The notes under the pieces: model-generated
The model's input: only the letters and a program-made list of their open reading frames with translations
Told to the model about the DNA's origin: nothing
The model's database searches: none
Shown here: positions 1 through 11,689 of the stretch, piece by piece
Layout: each line of letters begins with the position of its first letter
Position numbering within the stretch: position 1 is the stretch's first letter
Made by a program: the position numbers and the translations under genes
Origin: Albifimbria verrucaria
Lineage: Eukaryota; Ascomycota; Sordariomycetes; Hypocreales; Stachybotryaceae
Reading direction: 5' to 3'
DNA length: 64,000 nt
Assembly (NCBI GenBank): GCA_020081605.1
Contig: JAHREC010000018.1
Location: 6,572,001 to 6,636,000 of the forward strand

Positions 1-355
1 ACACGAGATGGTCAAAAGCTTTGACAATAGGCGAGCTGAAAGCTGAAGCTGTAGTCTGAGAACGAAGTGAGATGGCGGCAATAATTCTTCTGCGTGGCGC
101 TTGGACTAACCATTCGGGGCTCTAACGCTTGGGTCTAATGCAAGGGACACCCAATCAACCAATTCGCTTATCGAGTGGCAAGGTAGCCTGTGCCTGTGCT
201 TTCCAATAATCGCAAGGGCCAGTCGTCGCATGGACCGAGACTAGCAATTGTTCACTGCTTAAATACAGTACATTGCCACCTCTTCATGAACGACGAGGAG
301 GAATTCGACCTTCACCAAGGCAATATCACGCTTTTTCTATCGGCATACGGTCAAA

Positions 356-1237
356 ATGTTTTTCCAAAGCGCTGTCCTCGTTCTTTCTGCTCTGCACTTG
401 GCTGCTGCCGGAGGCTGCAACGCAGACAACTGTTACCGTGCCGTCAAGGGATACCAGGAGAAAACTTCGGCCGGTTTCTGCAGTGGATATCTTGCCAGGT
501 AAGGAAATTTAATCTTGTATTGGTTTATATCCTAATCATCACCTCAGTGCCACCGCTGCTCCATCGCCATTTGCAACATGCGGTCCTGCTCGTCTATCCA
601 GCGCTTGCAATTGCCTCGCAACAGCCACCGCACCTGCAACTACCACTACAATTACAACAAGCACGACTGCGACTACTATGACAACAAGCACGACTGCATC
701 CGCCTCGCCTACGAATCTGGTCAGCAATGGCGGTTTCGAAACTGGCGCTTTAAGCCCTTGGGCTCCCGTCACTCGTGGTGGCTACTTCAGTGTCACCGAT
801 AACTCGCAGAGCTCGATAAATTTCCTTTCCAATCGCACACAGGCGCCAAGTTCTTGTTAGTCCGGCCATCCTCACGTATCTAAGTCTATCTTGCTAATTC
901 CAGTAGGCAAATGGGGAGCCAGGGCGATGGAGAGGTTAATGTTATTTCTCAACCTGTCAGCCTCACTGCAGGTACAAGTTACACATTCACCGCCTACTAC
1001 AGCGTGCTAGATTTGCCCTTGAGCACCTGTTTTATGAGGGCGGCGCTTGACGCAACCACGGTCGCACAGACTGCGATCTACTCGGGTGCCGGAGGAGGCA
1101 ATCCGCCACGCTACTACAGGCTCACTGGTACCTACGTAGCCCCAGCAACCGGAACAGCTAGTCTCGCGGTAGAGCTGTGGTGTGATTTCTCTAGCCTCGG
1201 AGGTGTCTTTGGGCTTGACGATGTAAGCCTTGTCTAA
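356..1237 (+). CDS. Secreted cysteine-containing protein with C-terminal carbohydrate-binding-like domain
   Basis: The ATG at 356 opens a hydrophobic signal peptide (MFFQSAVLVLSALHLAAAGG) and a short Cys-rich segment. The first intron runs 499-547 (GTAAGG, CTAAT branch, CTCAG). A Thr/Ser/Ala-rich linker follows, then a domain starting with the motif LVSNGGFETG and ending GVFGLDDVSLV, which matches the layout of CBM-like jelly-roll modules in fungal secreted proteins. A second intron with donor near 856 and acceptor near 903 is likely, but the upstream exon ends in phase 1 and the downstream frame (open from 905) needs phase 2. Either the true splice sites differ or a base is missing. Binding of a polysaccharide is inferred from family resemblance only; no catalytic domain is seen. 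Confidence 0.6.
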
Positions 1238-3556
1238 GTGACAAAGGCAGGCCTAGAACCGAGATCAAAGGGGATTGATATATTCCACGGATGTTCATGG
1301 CGGTATTTCTTCTTTCAGTATCTCCGATATGCGTGGCGTTGACATTCTCATGGCTTTGTACACTAAATTTACGTTCATTAGTGGAGTGTTGTGGATTCAC
1401 GCTGTGGACGGCTCCACACATCGTTCATGGGAGAGATAATGGGGCGTTGAAGGCAATTGAAAATCGACAAGTGCTCTCTTCCAACGGCAATGAATGGAGA
1501 GGATGTGGCGTCATTGATTAGGAGTTGGGTCGTACTTGATAGCAAAGTAGATTGGCTATGAATGCACCAAGGCTATACCAAAGATGTGGAATGGCGAACA
1601 AGTTTATAGACAAGCGAATCTAAGCAATGGAGGCTCAAAGGCGTGGCCGACATTTGTGTATTGTGTCTAGATTAGACTGAGGTATGTGATAATGTTGTTG
1701 CTATTCCACAGACATGTAGGTGGGAGGGTGTAAACCCCATTCGTTTCTGTATAGGCATATTTAGTGATTCAACTATATCTTAAAGTTGTTTAGTTTTATT
1801 AATCTATATATGAATGATAAGTCATCTAAAACAAGCACTCCACTATGAATTTCCCAAGTTCCTATATCCTTCTAGTCAGCGTATTAATAATAATCTATTA
1901 ACTATAACGTAGCTAGATCCTCAAGATAGCTTGAACCAATATAGCCATATATTGAGATCTTAGAAACCGCTTATTGCTACACGTTTATAATGTTTATCTT
2001 TTATTTTCTCCCAGGACACAAGGCAATAAACCTATCTAAAATGTTTTTATTAATGCCTGCTCATATGCTGTTTTTATCAGGGAGGGAGTAACGGTGATGA
2101 GACAGCGCAAGTCGTTTCAACCGTGGAATATTGATTTTACTCAAGATACTTTCACCCAACAGAGACAGAATTATCTCATAACAGATGATTGATCAACTAG
2201 CTAGGGATGTGTGTATTCCTAGATGTATGAATGCGTTCATTCATATGTATCCACCTAACAAAGTCGCACTATTGCCTTTGCATTAACACGTGTTTCTGGC
2301 TCTACTATAAGAATATTAAGTGTAACCTTTACTGAAATAGCGGGAGACACATTTTGGAAATTCTCTAAATGTTCTCACGGCGCCTGACATTGATGATCGC
2401 CTTCAGATGAGATTTTGTGGCTACACTGAATGAAAAAACAGCCGGTTTCTTGGGAAGTGTCTAAGACTCATACCCAAGCAGGTGGTCAACCATAAATAGC
2501 CTCAATAAAACTACGGCAAGGGATCTCCTGGGATAGGCGTGCTTCCCGTGACCAACACGACGTAGTTGGTGCTTGTTGTCGGGAAGGCCTGGCGCGCGTG
2601 ACGCACATGGAGCTCGCCATCTTCGTTGGGGTCCCTACGATAGGCAGGAAGATGCTAACCTGGTTGATAGTAACGGTGCTTTTGTCAACTCCACCATCAG
2701 CTAACGATATGGCCGCATGTAAACGGCATCGAAGTTAACCGTAAACTGTTAAGTCGTCATAGGCATATCACCTTTCTGAGGCAGGGTGGGCTGTTTTAGT
2801 AAAGGGGTTGGTACACACCATATCCGTTTGCCATATTTTTCTTTGAAACTCTTTACGGAAGCTGTCATAACAATGCTACTTACCATACATCATAAGCGTC
2901 TATTTTAAAACCTTTACTAGGTATATTCTTTACATAGTGGCAGCTCCTAAAATGATGCCGTTGTCCTTGTGAAATATCTTATGAGGATTAGTTTCTTCAC
3001 CATGTCTGATCCCCATTCAGCGGGTCCTATTTTACAAATATGGCCATGATATAGCCTCACATCATAGACGGGTTAATTCAGACAACTTATAATGTAAAGG
3101 TCCTTTGTCGTCAAAGATATGACTCTTTATCCAAATTTGATTCCTATAAAAACGCATTGATATATCCTTTAGTACGCCGGGCAGCAGCATGAGTAAATGC
3201 TGCATAGCAGTTTTCTTACCCCCATATACAGTTTTACCTTACTTTATATCTTATAGAATATTTCGGGAAAATAAAGTACTTATTTTATCTATACAATATC
3301 TAGATACTAGGGTATCTAGCTTATCTCCTACTCTTATTGGATTTAATTCCTATATGTGACTTTGCCTGTAGCTTTGCGCATTCAAGGAGATATATCATAA
3401 TCACCCTTATCTCGTTTTCGATATGTACTACAACTGCTGGAACGTATATATTAAAACTCCTCTTCTTCTTCTCAAAAAAATTATCTGGCTACAGTTACCG
3501 TCGGATAATCCATCATGCGGTCTAAATGCGAACCCTGAGACTTAGAGAATTATAGG
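1238..3556. other. AT-rich gene-free stretch
   Basis: No convincing gene is seen. From about 1740 the DNA is strongly AT-rich and dense in TA and stop codons in all frames, as expected of decayed (possibly RIP-affected) repeats. The exception is a GC-richer island at about 2515-2712, listed separately. Confidence 0.5.
2515..2712 (-). pseudogene. GC-rich gene fragment in AT-rich DNA
   Basis: On the minus strand this island reads an open segment with protein-like composition (for example RRDPNEDGELHVRHARQAF, then a hydrophobic VVLVTGSTPI), closed by a stop codon. A second frame upstream is also open. Base composition differs sharply from both flanks. I cannot name the family. It is most likely a scrap of a former gene. 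Confidence 0.3.
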
Positions 3557-5142
3557 CTACTCCGTTTCCTCGCGGAGATAAACTTCCCTCAGGTCCCACT
3601 TATCCCATGAGCGACTGTTAGCTCTCCAATCATCATCCACGGCCCAGACAGACATGGCGAAGTAGCACTGCGGAACTTTGCCTTGCTCTGAATTGCTGAG
3701 ATCAGCACTCCCGTCTTTGCGTCCGCTAAAGGCACAGTCCATAATAGACCTATAGTATGCGTCCCGGTTCCCAAGACCATATTCTTCAATCACCTCCTTG
3801 TGAAAATCAGCCTCTGGTTCTTGAAACAAGACATCGCCCTGACTATGTCGTAGCCGAAGCATAACACAGTACGACTTGCCATCCTCCCATTCAATCCACT
3901 GACGACCGACAACGCCCCTGGTACAATCTTCTGCGTCTTTGCGTTTATCGTTAATAACAAGGACCCACTTCTTGGAGACTAGAGTTTCATGAGTAACCTT
4001 GCGTATGATGTTGAGCTTAGCCTCCTCCATGTGCAGCTTGATAAGGGGCTTATCGATATCGACAAGCCAGGCGCCCGTGTTAAAGAAATTAGCAATCGGC
4101 GAGTCATAGGTGGTATCGTGGAAGGCAGGAAGCTTTGCATAATCGTTTTCGTCATCAGTTGAGCCTATGGCGGCTGCAAGAGCTCTTTCGAGACCCTCTG
4201 AGGTAGCCTTGTAGAGATCACCAAGAGCCGCACTCATTTTGCCATTGATTGGCTTTTCCTTCTTGGCAGAGTTGGAAATGATTGTGGCGATGATTCCGTA
4301 TTGAGGGCCCTATGCTCGTCAATAGAGGTTTTATTTAGGACTTCTCATCCATGGTTTCCGTGCTCCGGAATATGACTTACAAGACCTGGTATCGATCCGA
4401 TGCCACTGCCAACCATGTTAAGACCCGCAGTCAACCAACTCATCATATCATCAGAAGTCTCGGAATGGCCACCAATCTTCTCGACTATTTCGTCAATTTT
4501 GGTGCTGGTGTAGAGGGTTCCATCTTGGAGATTGCGATAGTACTCGCTCAGCATAGCGTGTAGCCCCTCGACAGCCTCGAAGATCCAAAAGCTGGCTTGT
4601 TATAGGGGATAGCCCCTTCGTTTGGGCCATCTTGAAATGGGTTGCACAATTCGTTTTATTGCCCGGGGCGCAATCCCTTGCAGCAATGCACAACCAGGGA
4701 GCCTGATCTAGGGATTTCGTTATTAAACACGAGCTGTTCAAAGTTCTGAAGCCAATTCTTGGGTCCGCCTATGGGCATCAGAACGTGATTAGTATTCCAC
4801 GTGGCACTGGATAGAATCATCAGGAGATTCCATAAAACTCACCGTTCTCCATACGGATGAAAGAGTCAATGTCGTAGCTGACGCCAATGGAGTCCCAGTA
4901 GTTAAAGGAGTCTTCGACGGATTCGAAGCTTTACCACGGCACCACTTTCCGGTATCTAGGAGAGGGTCCTCCGAACCGACTGCTTCCTCTTGCTTGGGCT
5001 TGTCTGCAGCTGGGGCCTCATCGGTGGCACCACCGAGCAGCCCCTGGTGGATTGCGGCGCCAGTTCCAGCGCCGACTTGCGGTAGAGCGGTAACCCCACA
5101 GGAAGCCAGGCTGAGCCCAACAACGACAGTAAAGAATCTCAT
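3557..5142 (-). pseudogene. Broken gene for a secreted protein (DUF7872-like, name uncertain)
   Basis: The ATG at 5142 opens a signal peptide (MRFFTVVVGLSLASCGVTAL). Three exons are clear: 5142-4843, 4768-4381 and 4310-3557. The introns have good donors (GTGAGT, GTAAGT), and the first has a TACTAAT-like branch. The conserved-looking parts lie in different frames. The motif SFESVEDSFNYWDSIGV is one base out of the start frame (break near 4929-4937). In exon 2 there is a TAA at 4658-4656 in the entry frame, while a Cys-rich stretch (WLCIAARDCAPGN) is in another frame. A further break at a T-run near 4587-4591 precedes a conserved WIFEAVEG segment. The last exon (ATIISNSAKK, then an open stretch of about 225 residues) is intact. 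Overall shape resembles fungal extracellular proteins of the DUF7872 type, but I recall that only loosely. Confidence 0.55.
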
Positions 5143-8100
5143 TGTGAGTCGACTGTGGAGTTTTTGAACGTCTCAAAAAGCTCAAAAGAAAATAACAAAT
5201 TTGAAAAAGCAAGAGATGATACCCTAGCGATGGAAGTAAACGATAAAGGAAAATTGTTCCACTTGATAGAGAAAGAAAGAAGAAAAAACAAGGGTAAAAG
5301 GGACGAAAGGAAATTGAAATGAGTTGTAGATGGGCTTAACAGAGAGTCAGGCCATGGATCTGCTGGTTCAGCCTTTATATTTCCCAAACCTCTCCCCTGA
5401 TGATCGTTTAGTATTCCATTGACCTTACCTCCTCTTTTCACCAGGGCCTGCGCGCCATGTGCGCGATGTCCACGTCACCGCTCAACTTGCAGGGCTTAGA
5501 TCCTCTTAGCTTCCACTTCGCATGCAGGACCTAGAACATGGCTGCATCCCGATGACGAACTACCCCAGCGCAACATAACGCAGTGATCCATATATAGTTT
5601 GCTACGACTTCAGATGCCCAAAGTTGGTGATCCGCTTATACGGATATAAGGCTCACCATAGAACCTGCAAGTAGGCTTTTTGCTGGACGTTATTCCATTC
5701 AACACCTCGAGACACGGGGTTGTGAACGAGAGGGAATATGAACCACACGCATAGCTAATTCGAATGTAGTAACCGCATACGAAGTGCGATATCCTTGGCC
5801 CACCTAAATACATGTGCGCGTATTGACCACGGCTCCAAATAAAATTACGCCAAGATGCCTAGGGCTGAACCGATGCGCGTACGCAAACCAAGTCTGGCAA
5901 CATCTTTAGAACTTCGGATACATTTCAGCAGTGATTTTGCATTTTAAGGGCTCCTCAGGATACTCAACGCCGCTTTCTTAGAAGCTGGTCCCAATTGTGC
6001 CTAGTGCGATTTTATTATGCGAGCCTAGCCCAGTTATTGTCCATCCGATATCAATATAACAAACGCGTAGGCGCTCTTTTTATATCCTAGCCCTAAGCGT
6101 TCTTGAGAACTTCAAACACTCTTGCAGCGGTTCCCTTTCTTCAGCGTGCTTCAGATTGAGTGCAATGTAGGATAGCCTACTTATTAATCAGATATGTATT
6201 CTCTTAAGTCTTTTCCATAGTAATTATCCACATTTCTTCAGGCATTTCGAAAGGCATGCTGTGTAACCTTCGGGAGCAGAAGCACAACTAATTTGGCATG
6301 ACCTTTGGCAGGGCTGTTATGGTGTGTGAGCGAGCGAGTATTCTCCACTGGAGTTCCCGGACCTCAAGAGATACATACAAAAATCGGTATCTGAGGTGCG
6401 GGTGCAGCAAGGACCGTGCCTAGTGCGGTAAGAAATACGAGTGATAATTTCATATTACAAACTAGGTGAAGTTAGCTGCGATGTTTTATGACTCTATTTA
6501 GCAGTCTCTATTAATGAAGCCTGCATATATGATATAGAGATGCACTTACGATATTATTTCTCTTGATCCGTGCCTGTGTTGATTATATGTGTCTTGGTAG
6601 ATATTGATTCGACTTATCATTGCAATGGATGAGAGATGTAGACCAAATGAAGGGATCCAGCTTCATTTAATACTCGACTACTTTGACTGGCACTGAAATG
6701 CAATTAAGCATAAAGCCTTTCATATAAAGCCCAAGCCGCCATTTTTAGACAAATATTGAATCTTGTCATGCACGCGACTGATTATAGGCTGATCACTGAC
6801 GATCATGCTCCGAATGTAACTGTCATTGCATCATTCATCCTGTCACAATAATTACTGGTGGTAGTGGCATTCGCACGCTAAAAGAAAACACCCCGATGTG
6901 GTTCAAACTGTTGATAGTAGGCCAAGATCACATCAAGAATTTCTCTCAAATCTATTTTGTTCTGCTTCAATCATGAATCCAAATACACTCTCTTCTCGGC
7001 TTTGGCGATACATGCTGGAGAGCTTGGGCTTGCAGTTGGATCTGCAGCATTGCCTGATTTCAAAACCTTGGAAACTTGAATTTGGCAGAATGCAACGCTG
7101 CGCTGCATGCTTTCAGCTCGCATCCCCATCCTAAACCGTCTTTACCTCCTTATTTGTTCACCCACGCACTGGGGCCACATGACTCGTCTTCTTACGGATG
7201 CCAAGGACTATATTGTTACCCAACTATTCACTGATTCATCCGCAAAAGATCTGCTTGGGTACTTGATCTGATTTGACGCTGCAACGTCAAACTCCCTTAG
7301 TCTCTTTGATTTGTCTTTCCTACCTCTCTGATGAGGCACACCGTCGTCATTGAATAAGCTCGTTAGTCGAACAATTTCACCCGCTCTGAAGCAACAAGAA
7401 TCTCCTATCCACTGCCGTGTCTTATCTTGATCCTGGGTACAACTTCATCTAGGCCGAGCATAGAGACACAGGCATTTCCAGATTTCCTTGTTCATTTCTC
7501 TCCAACCTTTGTTTCCCCCACCGTCAGTGTTCTCCACCACCTCCTTTCATTCCTCCTTTAAACTGCTTCCTGGCGTATTCATCCCTGCATCCAACGCCGA
7601 CGGACCGAGCGCCTTGATAATCCTGTTAAAGATGTTATTTGCATACGATGGTTGACTCTGTGGCTCTTTTTCGTAACCAGCCCTTTGTTTCTCGGGAACT
7701 TGCAATAGCTCGTCAAACCGGGAGGCTTATCATTCATTGCAGTCTCAATACCCTGTGCCTTAACCTTCATCTCTCCACCTCTCTCTTCTTCTTGTTGCTC
7801 ATTTATCCTCCATTAACGGGAGTTTCAGAAGTGCCACACTCTAGAGGTCTTGGCCCAGTAATAAGATGCCTCATATCCACTCCCTGCCCTTAATATCCAG
7901 GATACATAGCCAGTGCGGCCTACCTTTTCACCACTCAGGGCCTGATCACTCGCCTATCCAAGCCGAGGTGTCCATTTCTCCAGTTTGGTACCCATTTCCC
8001 CAGTGTGGGGTTTCTCTCTCTCGATTACCGTGACGAATGCATACACACGCTAACGGGATAACATAATGCGGTAAGTCTTGACGATACAGGCCATAAAAGC

Positions 8101-8495
8101 TATAACTAGGTTGACCCCTCTTTTAATAGCGGTAGGGAAATAGCAGAGGCGGGAAACTGAACAAATGTGATGCTACCGTTTATACTAGCTATTGATTGGC
8201 ATGCCGTGTGTGTACTAACGGATCAACATACCCCGGGGCCGCCTACACCCCAGTTCAATAATCAGCTTGAACAGCCACTCATCAACATATAGTGCCGGGG
8301 TCTCTACTATTTATAAGGGATGTAACCAGGAAACGATTGACTTTGGAGGATGTAATTTATGCCTCGTTCAATATTTGATGTTTGGTTGTGGTATATCCGA
8401 CGAGCATCAGTACATTACTAGTTACCCAACCCACTGGCATATCTCTGCCCGTTATCATATCTTGTAGACACTTACTATGGTAGATGCGATTAAGC
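5143..8495. other. Gene-free stretch
   Basis: No supported gene. About 5143-5450 is AG/CT-biased DNA that would serve as promoter and 5-prime leader of the minus-strand secreted-protein gene. 5500-8480 holds only short, compositionally random ORFs in every frame. The CT-rich DNA at about 7140-7890 looks promoter-like but is not followed by a recognisable start. Confidence 0.5.
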
Positions 8496-11121
8496 ATGAC
8501 CAGCCTAGCGATTTCTAACGTATTTTTGAGCACCACCAGTATGCCCTTGGCATTGCGGAGACGAAGCCCCGTATTACCTGGAGGTTTGAGGGTAATGTCT
8601 CTGACTGGGAGCAAAGCGCCTACGATATCGAACTCCTACGTGAGTCCACTTCAAGAGGTCAAACCAACATATTTTCTTTCAACTCATCCAATTCGCTATA
8701 CGTTCCTTGGCCCGACGAGGAACTCGGAGAGGCAGAGGTAGCATCCATACGTGTACGAGCTCACGGAAGCGGCAGTAAGTCCACGCTATGGTCGGACTGG
8801 GTCGTGGTCGAGACAGGATTGCTTTCAAAGGATAGCTGGGCTGCAGCAAAACCCATCAGCGCTGATGTTTGCAAGTCGTCGAATAAAGCAAGTAAACGGC
8901 CAATCTACTTTCGCAGGGAGTTTGAGATTCCCAACGCGCCGATTGCATCTGCAAGATTATACATCACAGGTTTAGGTATCTACAAAGCAAAAATCAACGG
9001 ACAGAGAGTTGGTGATCTCGAGCTGGCTCCTGGATGGCAGTCGTACCATCACCGTCACGTTTACGATACGTATGATGTGACTGACATGGTCAAGGTTGGT
9101 AGAAATGCTATCGGAGTGGTCGCAGGGGAAGGTTGGTACTCAGGTAGGCTGGGATCAGATGGCGGCACTAGGGACATCTACGGTGACTCAATTGGTATTC
9201 TCGCCACGCTAATAATCGTGCTCGATAACGGCACAAAAGTGATAATACCTACGGATGCAAAATGGAAGGCAAGCAGAGGTCCTATTGTATCGAGCGAGAT
9301 CTACGATGGCGAAACATACGATGCCAGGCTCCAGAGTCAGATTGAAGGATGGTCAACCGCTGCCTTTGGTAATAAGGATCAGAGGTGGCATCGGACCCGC
9401 GTCCTGCCTCCTCTTAAGGGAAAGCTCACTGCTCCTGATCAGCCGGGTATTCGGAAAATCGAGGAAAAGAGCGCCCAGAAAATCTTGAAATCGCCATCTG
9501 GCAAGACAATCCTGGATTTTGGTCAAAATCTTGTTGGGTGGCTTCGGATCGAGATAGATGGGCCAGCGGGCACGACTATCACCCTTCGTCATGCGGAGGT
9601 ACTGGAGAATGGGAATTAGCGCTACGACCCTCAGAACAGCCAAGGCGACGGACACTATTATTCTCAGCGGGAATGGCCCTCTGATCTGGGAGCCAAGTTT
9701 CACGTTCCATGGATTCAGATACACTCAAGTTGATGGTTGGCCCGAGGGTGTGCCGCTCGAGGGTGCCATCACAGCCATAGTTATACATACAGATCTCGAG
9801 CAGACTGGGTGGTTTGAGTGTTCCAATGAGCTCCTGAATAAACTCCACTCGAACGTGCGCTGGTCTATGAAAGGAAACTTCATGTCCATTCCCATGGACT
9901 GCCCCAGCGAGACGAGCGTCTGGGCTGGACAGGGACGCCCATCTCTTCGGCCCTACTGCTAACTTTTTATACAATACGGCAGGATTCTGGCGAGGATGGC
10001 ACAAGGACATTGCGAGTGAGGCAGAGGCCGATGGCAGCATGGTACCACGGTGGTACGCGCCAATGACCCCTGGGGCTGTCGCCCAACCTATCGCTACGGC
10101 TGTCTGGGGCGACGTAGTAGTCGGCAATCCGTGGAACATCTACCGGTCATATGGTGATAAGCTGATGCTCAAAGAACATCTCCTGCAAGCCCGAGCATGG
10201 CTGGAGACTGCTATACCTCGGAACACGGAAGGGCTTTGGAACAGGTTGACGTTCCAGTATGACGACTGGCTTGACCCATTGTCACCGCCAGACGACCCTG
10301 GACAGGCCACAACACATAAGTTTTTGGTTGCAGACGCCTACCTAGTGCGAATGACGGAGATTATGGCTGAGATAGCGGCATCCCTTGGAGAGACGACACT
10401 CGCTGAAAATTATACCGCTCAGCACGTTGCTTTGCGGACGGAGTTTCAGAGAGTTTGGGTGAGCAATGATGGGATACTGGCAAATCACACGCAGACGGCT
10501 TACTCTCTCGCCATCGCTTTCGGCTTGCTCAAAGATGCAGAGCTCAGAGAGGCAGGAAAGGCTCTGCGCAACATTGTAGAGGCAAATGATTACCTCATCG
10601 GTACAGGCTTTGCGGGTACACCAGCCCTCAACAGAGCACTGACGCTGATCAATGCGACTGAAGACTTTTACCGTGTCCTGATGCAGACAAAGGTTCCCTC
10701 ATGGCTCTATCAGGTAGAAATGGGGGCGACCACAATGTGGGAGCGGTGGGACAGCATGCTCCCCGACGGAACGTTAAACCCGGGGAGATGACGAGCTTCA
10801 ACCACTATGCATTTGGGTCCGTGGCGCAGTTTCTACACGAAGTGGTGGGGGTATCTCGCCAGATGGCAATGAGCCAGGACATAAGGTAGTGATGGTAGCT
10901 CCAAGACCGGGCGGGGAGTTACGTGGGCGAAGACAAGATATATTGGGCCGTATGGTGAGATAAAGGTGAGCTGGACAGTGGATAATGACGAGGGTTTCCG
11001 CCTGCAAGTGAAGATACCGCCAAATTCCAGGGCGGTAGTAGTGATGCCTGGATCTGGGGATGCTTTCAAGGTCGGGTCAGGCACACATGACTTTGTTGAA
11101 TCTGCCTACGGCTCATTATAG
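8496..11121 (+). pseudogene. GH78 alpha-L-rhamnosidase, eight single-base frame breaks
   Basis: This is a full-length GH78 enzyme (about 878 codons), expected to release terminal L-rhamnose from glycosides. I chose the ATG at 8496 because it leads directly into the family's N-terminal ISNV...HHQYALGI; an in-frame ATG lies at 8484. Domains in order: N-terminal beta-sandwich; the segment RPIYFRREFEIPN at about residue 130; ILDFGQNLVGWL near 345; FTFHGFRYTQVDGW; then the catalytic (alpha/alpha)6 barrel, with the signature RLGWTG and the tryptophan-rich MWERWDSMLPDG; and a C-terminal beta-sandwich ending at the TAG at 11121. No signal peptide is evident, as in cytosolic family members. The frame breaks at the T-run 8523-8527 and at 9611-9613, 9628-9630, about 9914, 9932-9934, 10782-10785, 10847-10851 and 10913-10916. 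Each is cured by one extra base in a homopolymer. No in-frame nonsense codon is needed to explain the rest. Confidence 0.88.
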
Positions 11122-11689
11122 GTCGAAACATTTTGCCTTGGATTTTGACAACATGATAACGGCTGAGGTCACGATTTCAACGAGAACTGATTAGTGTGAT
11201 ATTCCGTGACAAAATTTATGGGCTGCATCGACCCTACTGAATTTCTCAACCATAATGAATGTCGTATAAAGATGTGAAGTGTAGTGTCAATTCAAAGGTT
11301 TATTGGTCGTAGACAATATGTCAAACGGTATGCTTTTTATCAGAGGAGGGAGGTCAAGATCACGAAACCCTGCTATGCAGGGCTGCCAAGTCCTAGCCAG
11401 AGGAGACACGCTAGGCCATGAATGACAAACCAAGTCATGTTCAGAATATGTGATCGGGACCGGGACTTTTGGTAAGTTCCGGTTCCTAGCGCGGTTACGC
11501 CAGCTAATGGGGACATGCAAAGTTTCATGCTGCTTTTAGTCTCTACTAATCAGCCTGAGGCGGTTAGCTTGATGCCGATCCACAGAGAACGGATTCTCTA
11601 TATGTGTAGCTTCCGCTCCCGTGTCGAACAGGTCCGTTCATTCACCAGCTTCGTCCGCGAGTTACTACCATATTTCCAGTTTGACCACA
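11122..11689. other. Intergenic, promoter side of Zn2Cys6 gene
   Basis: No gene is seen. The segment lies between the GH78 stop and the regulator start, and presumably holds the terminator of the former and the promoter of the latter. Confidence 0.5.

Noticed and set aside
7639..7893. 84-codon plus-strand ORF
   Set aside because: It lies in CT-rich promoter-like DNA, with no supporting motif or neighbour.
9579..10139. Minus-strand ORF of 186 codons
   Set aside because: It is the antisense shadow of the conserved GH78 catalytic region, with no family features of its own.
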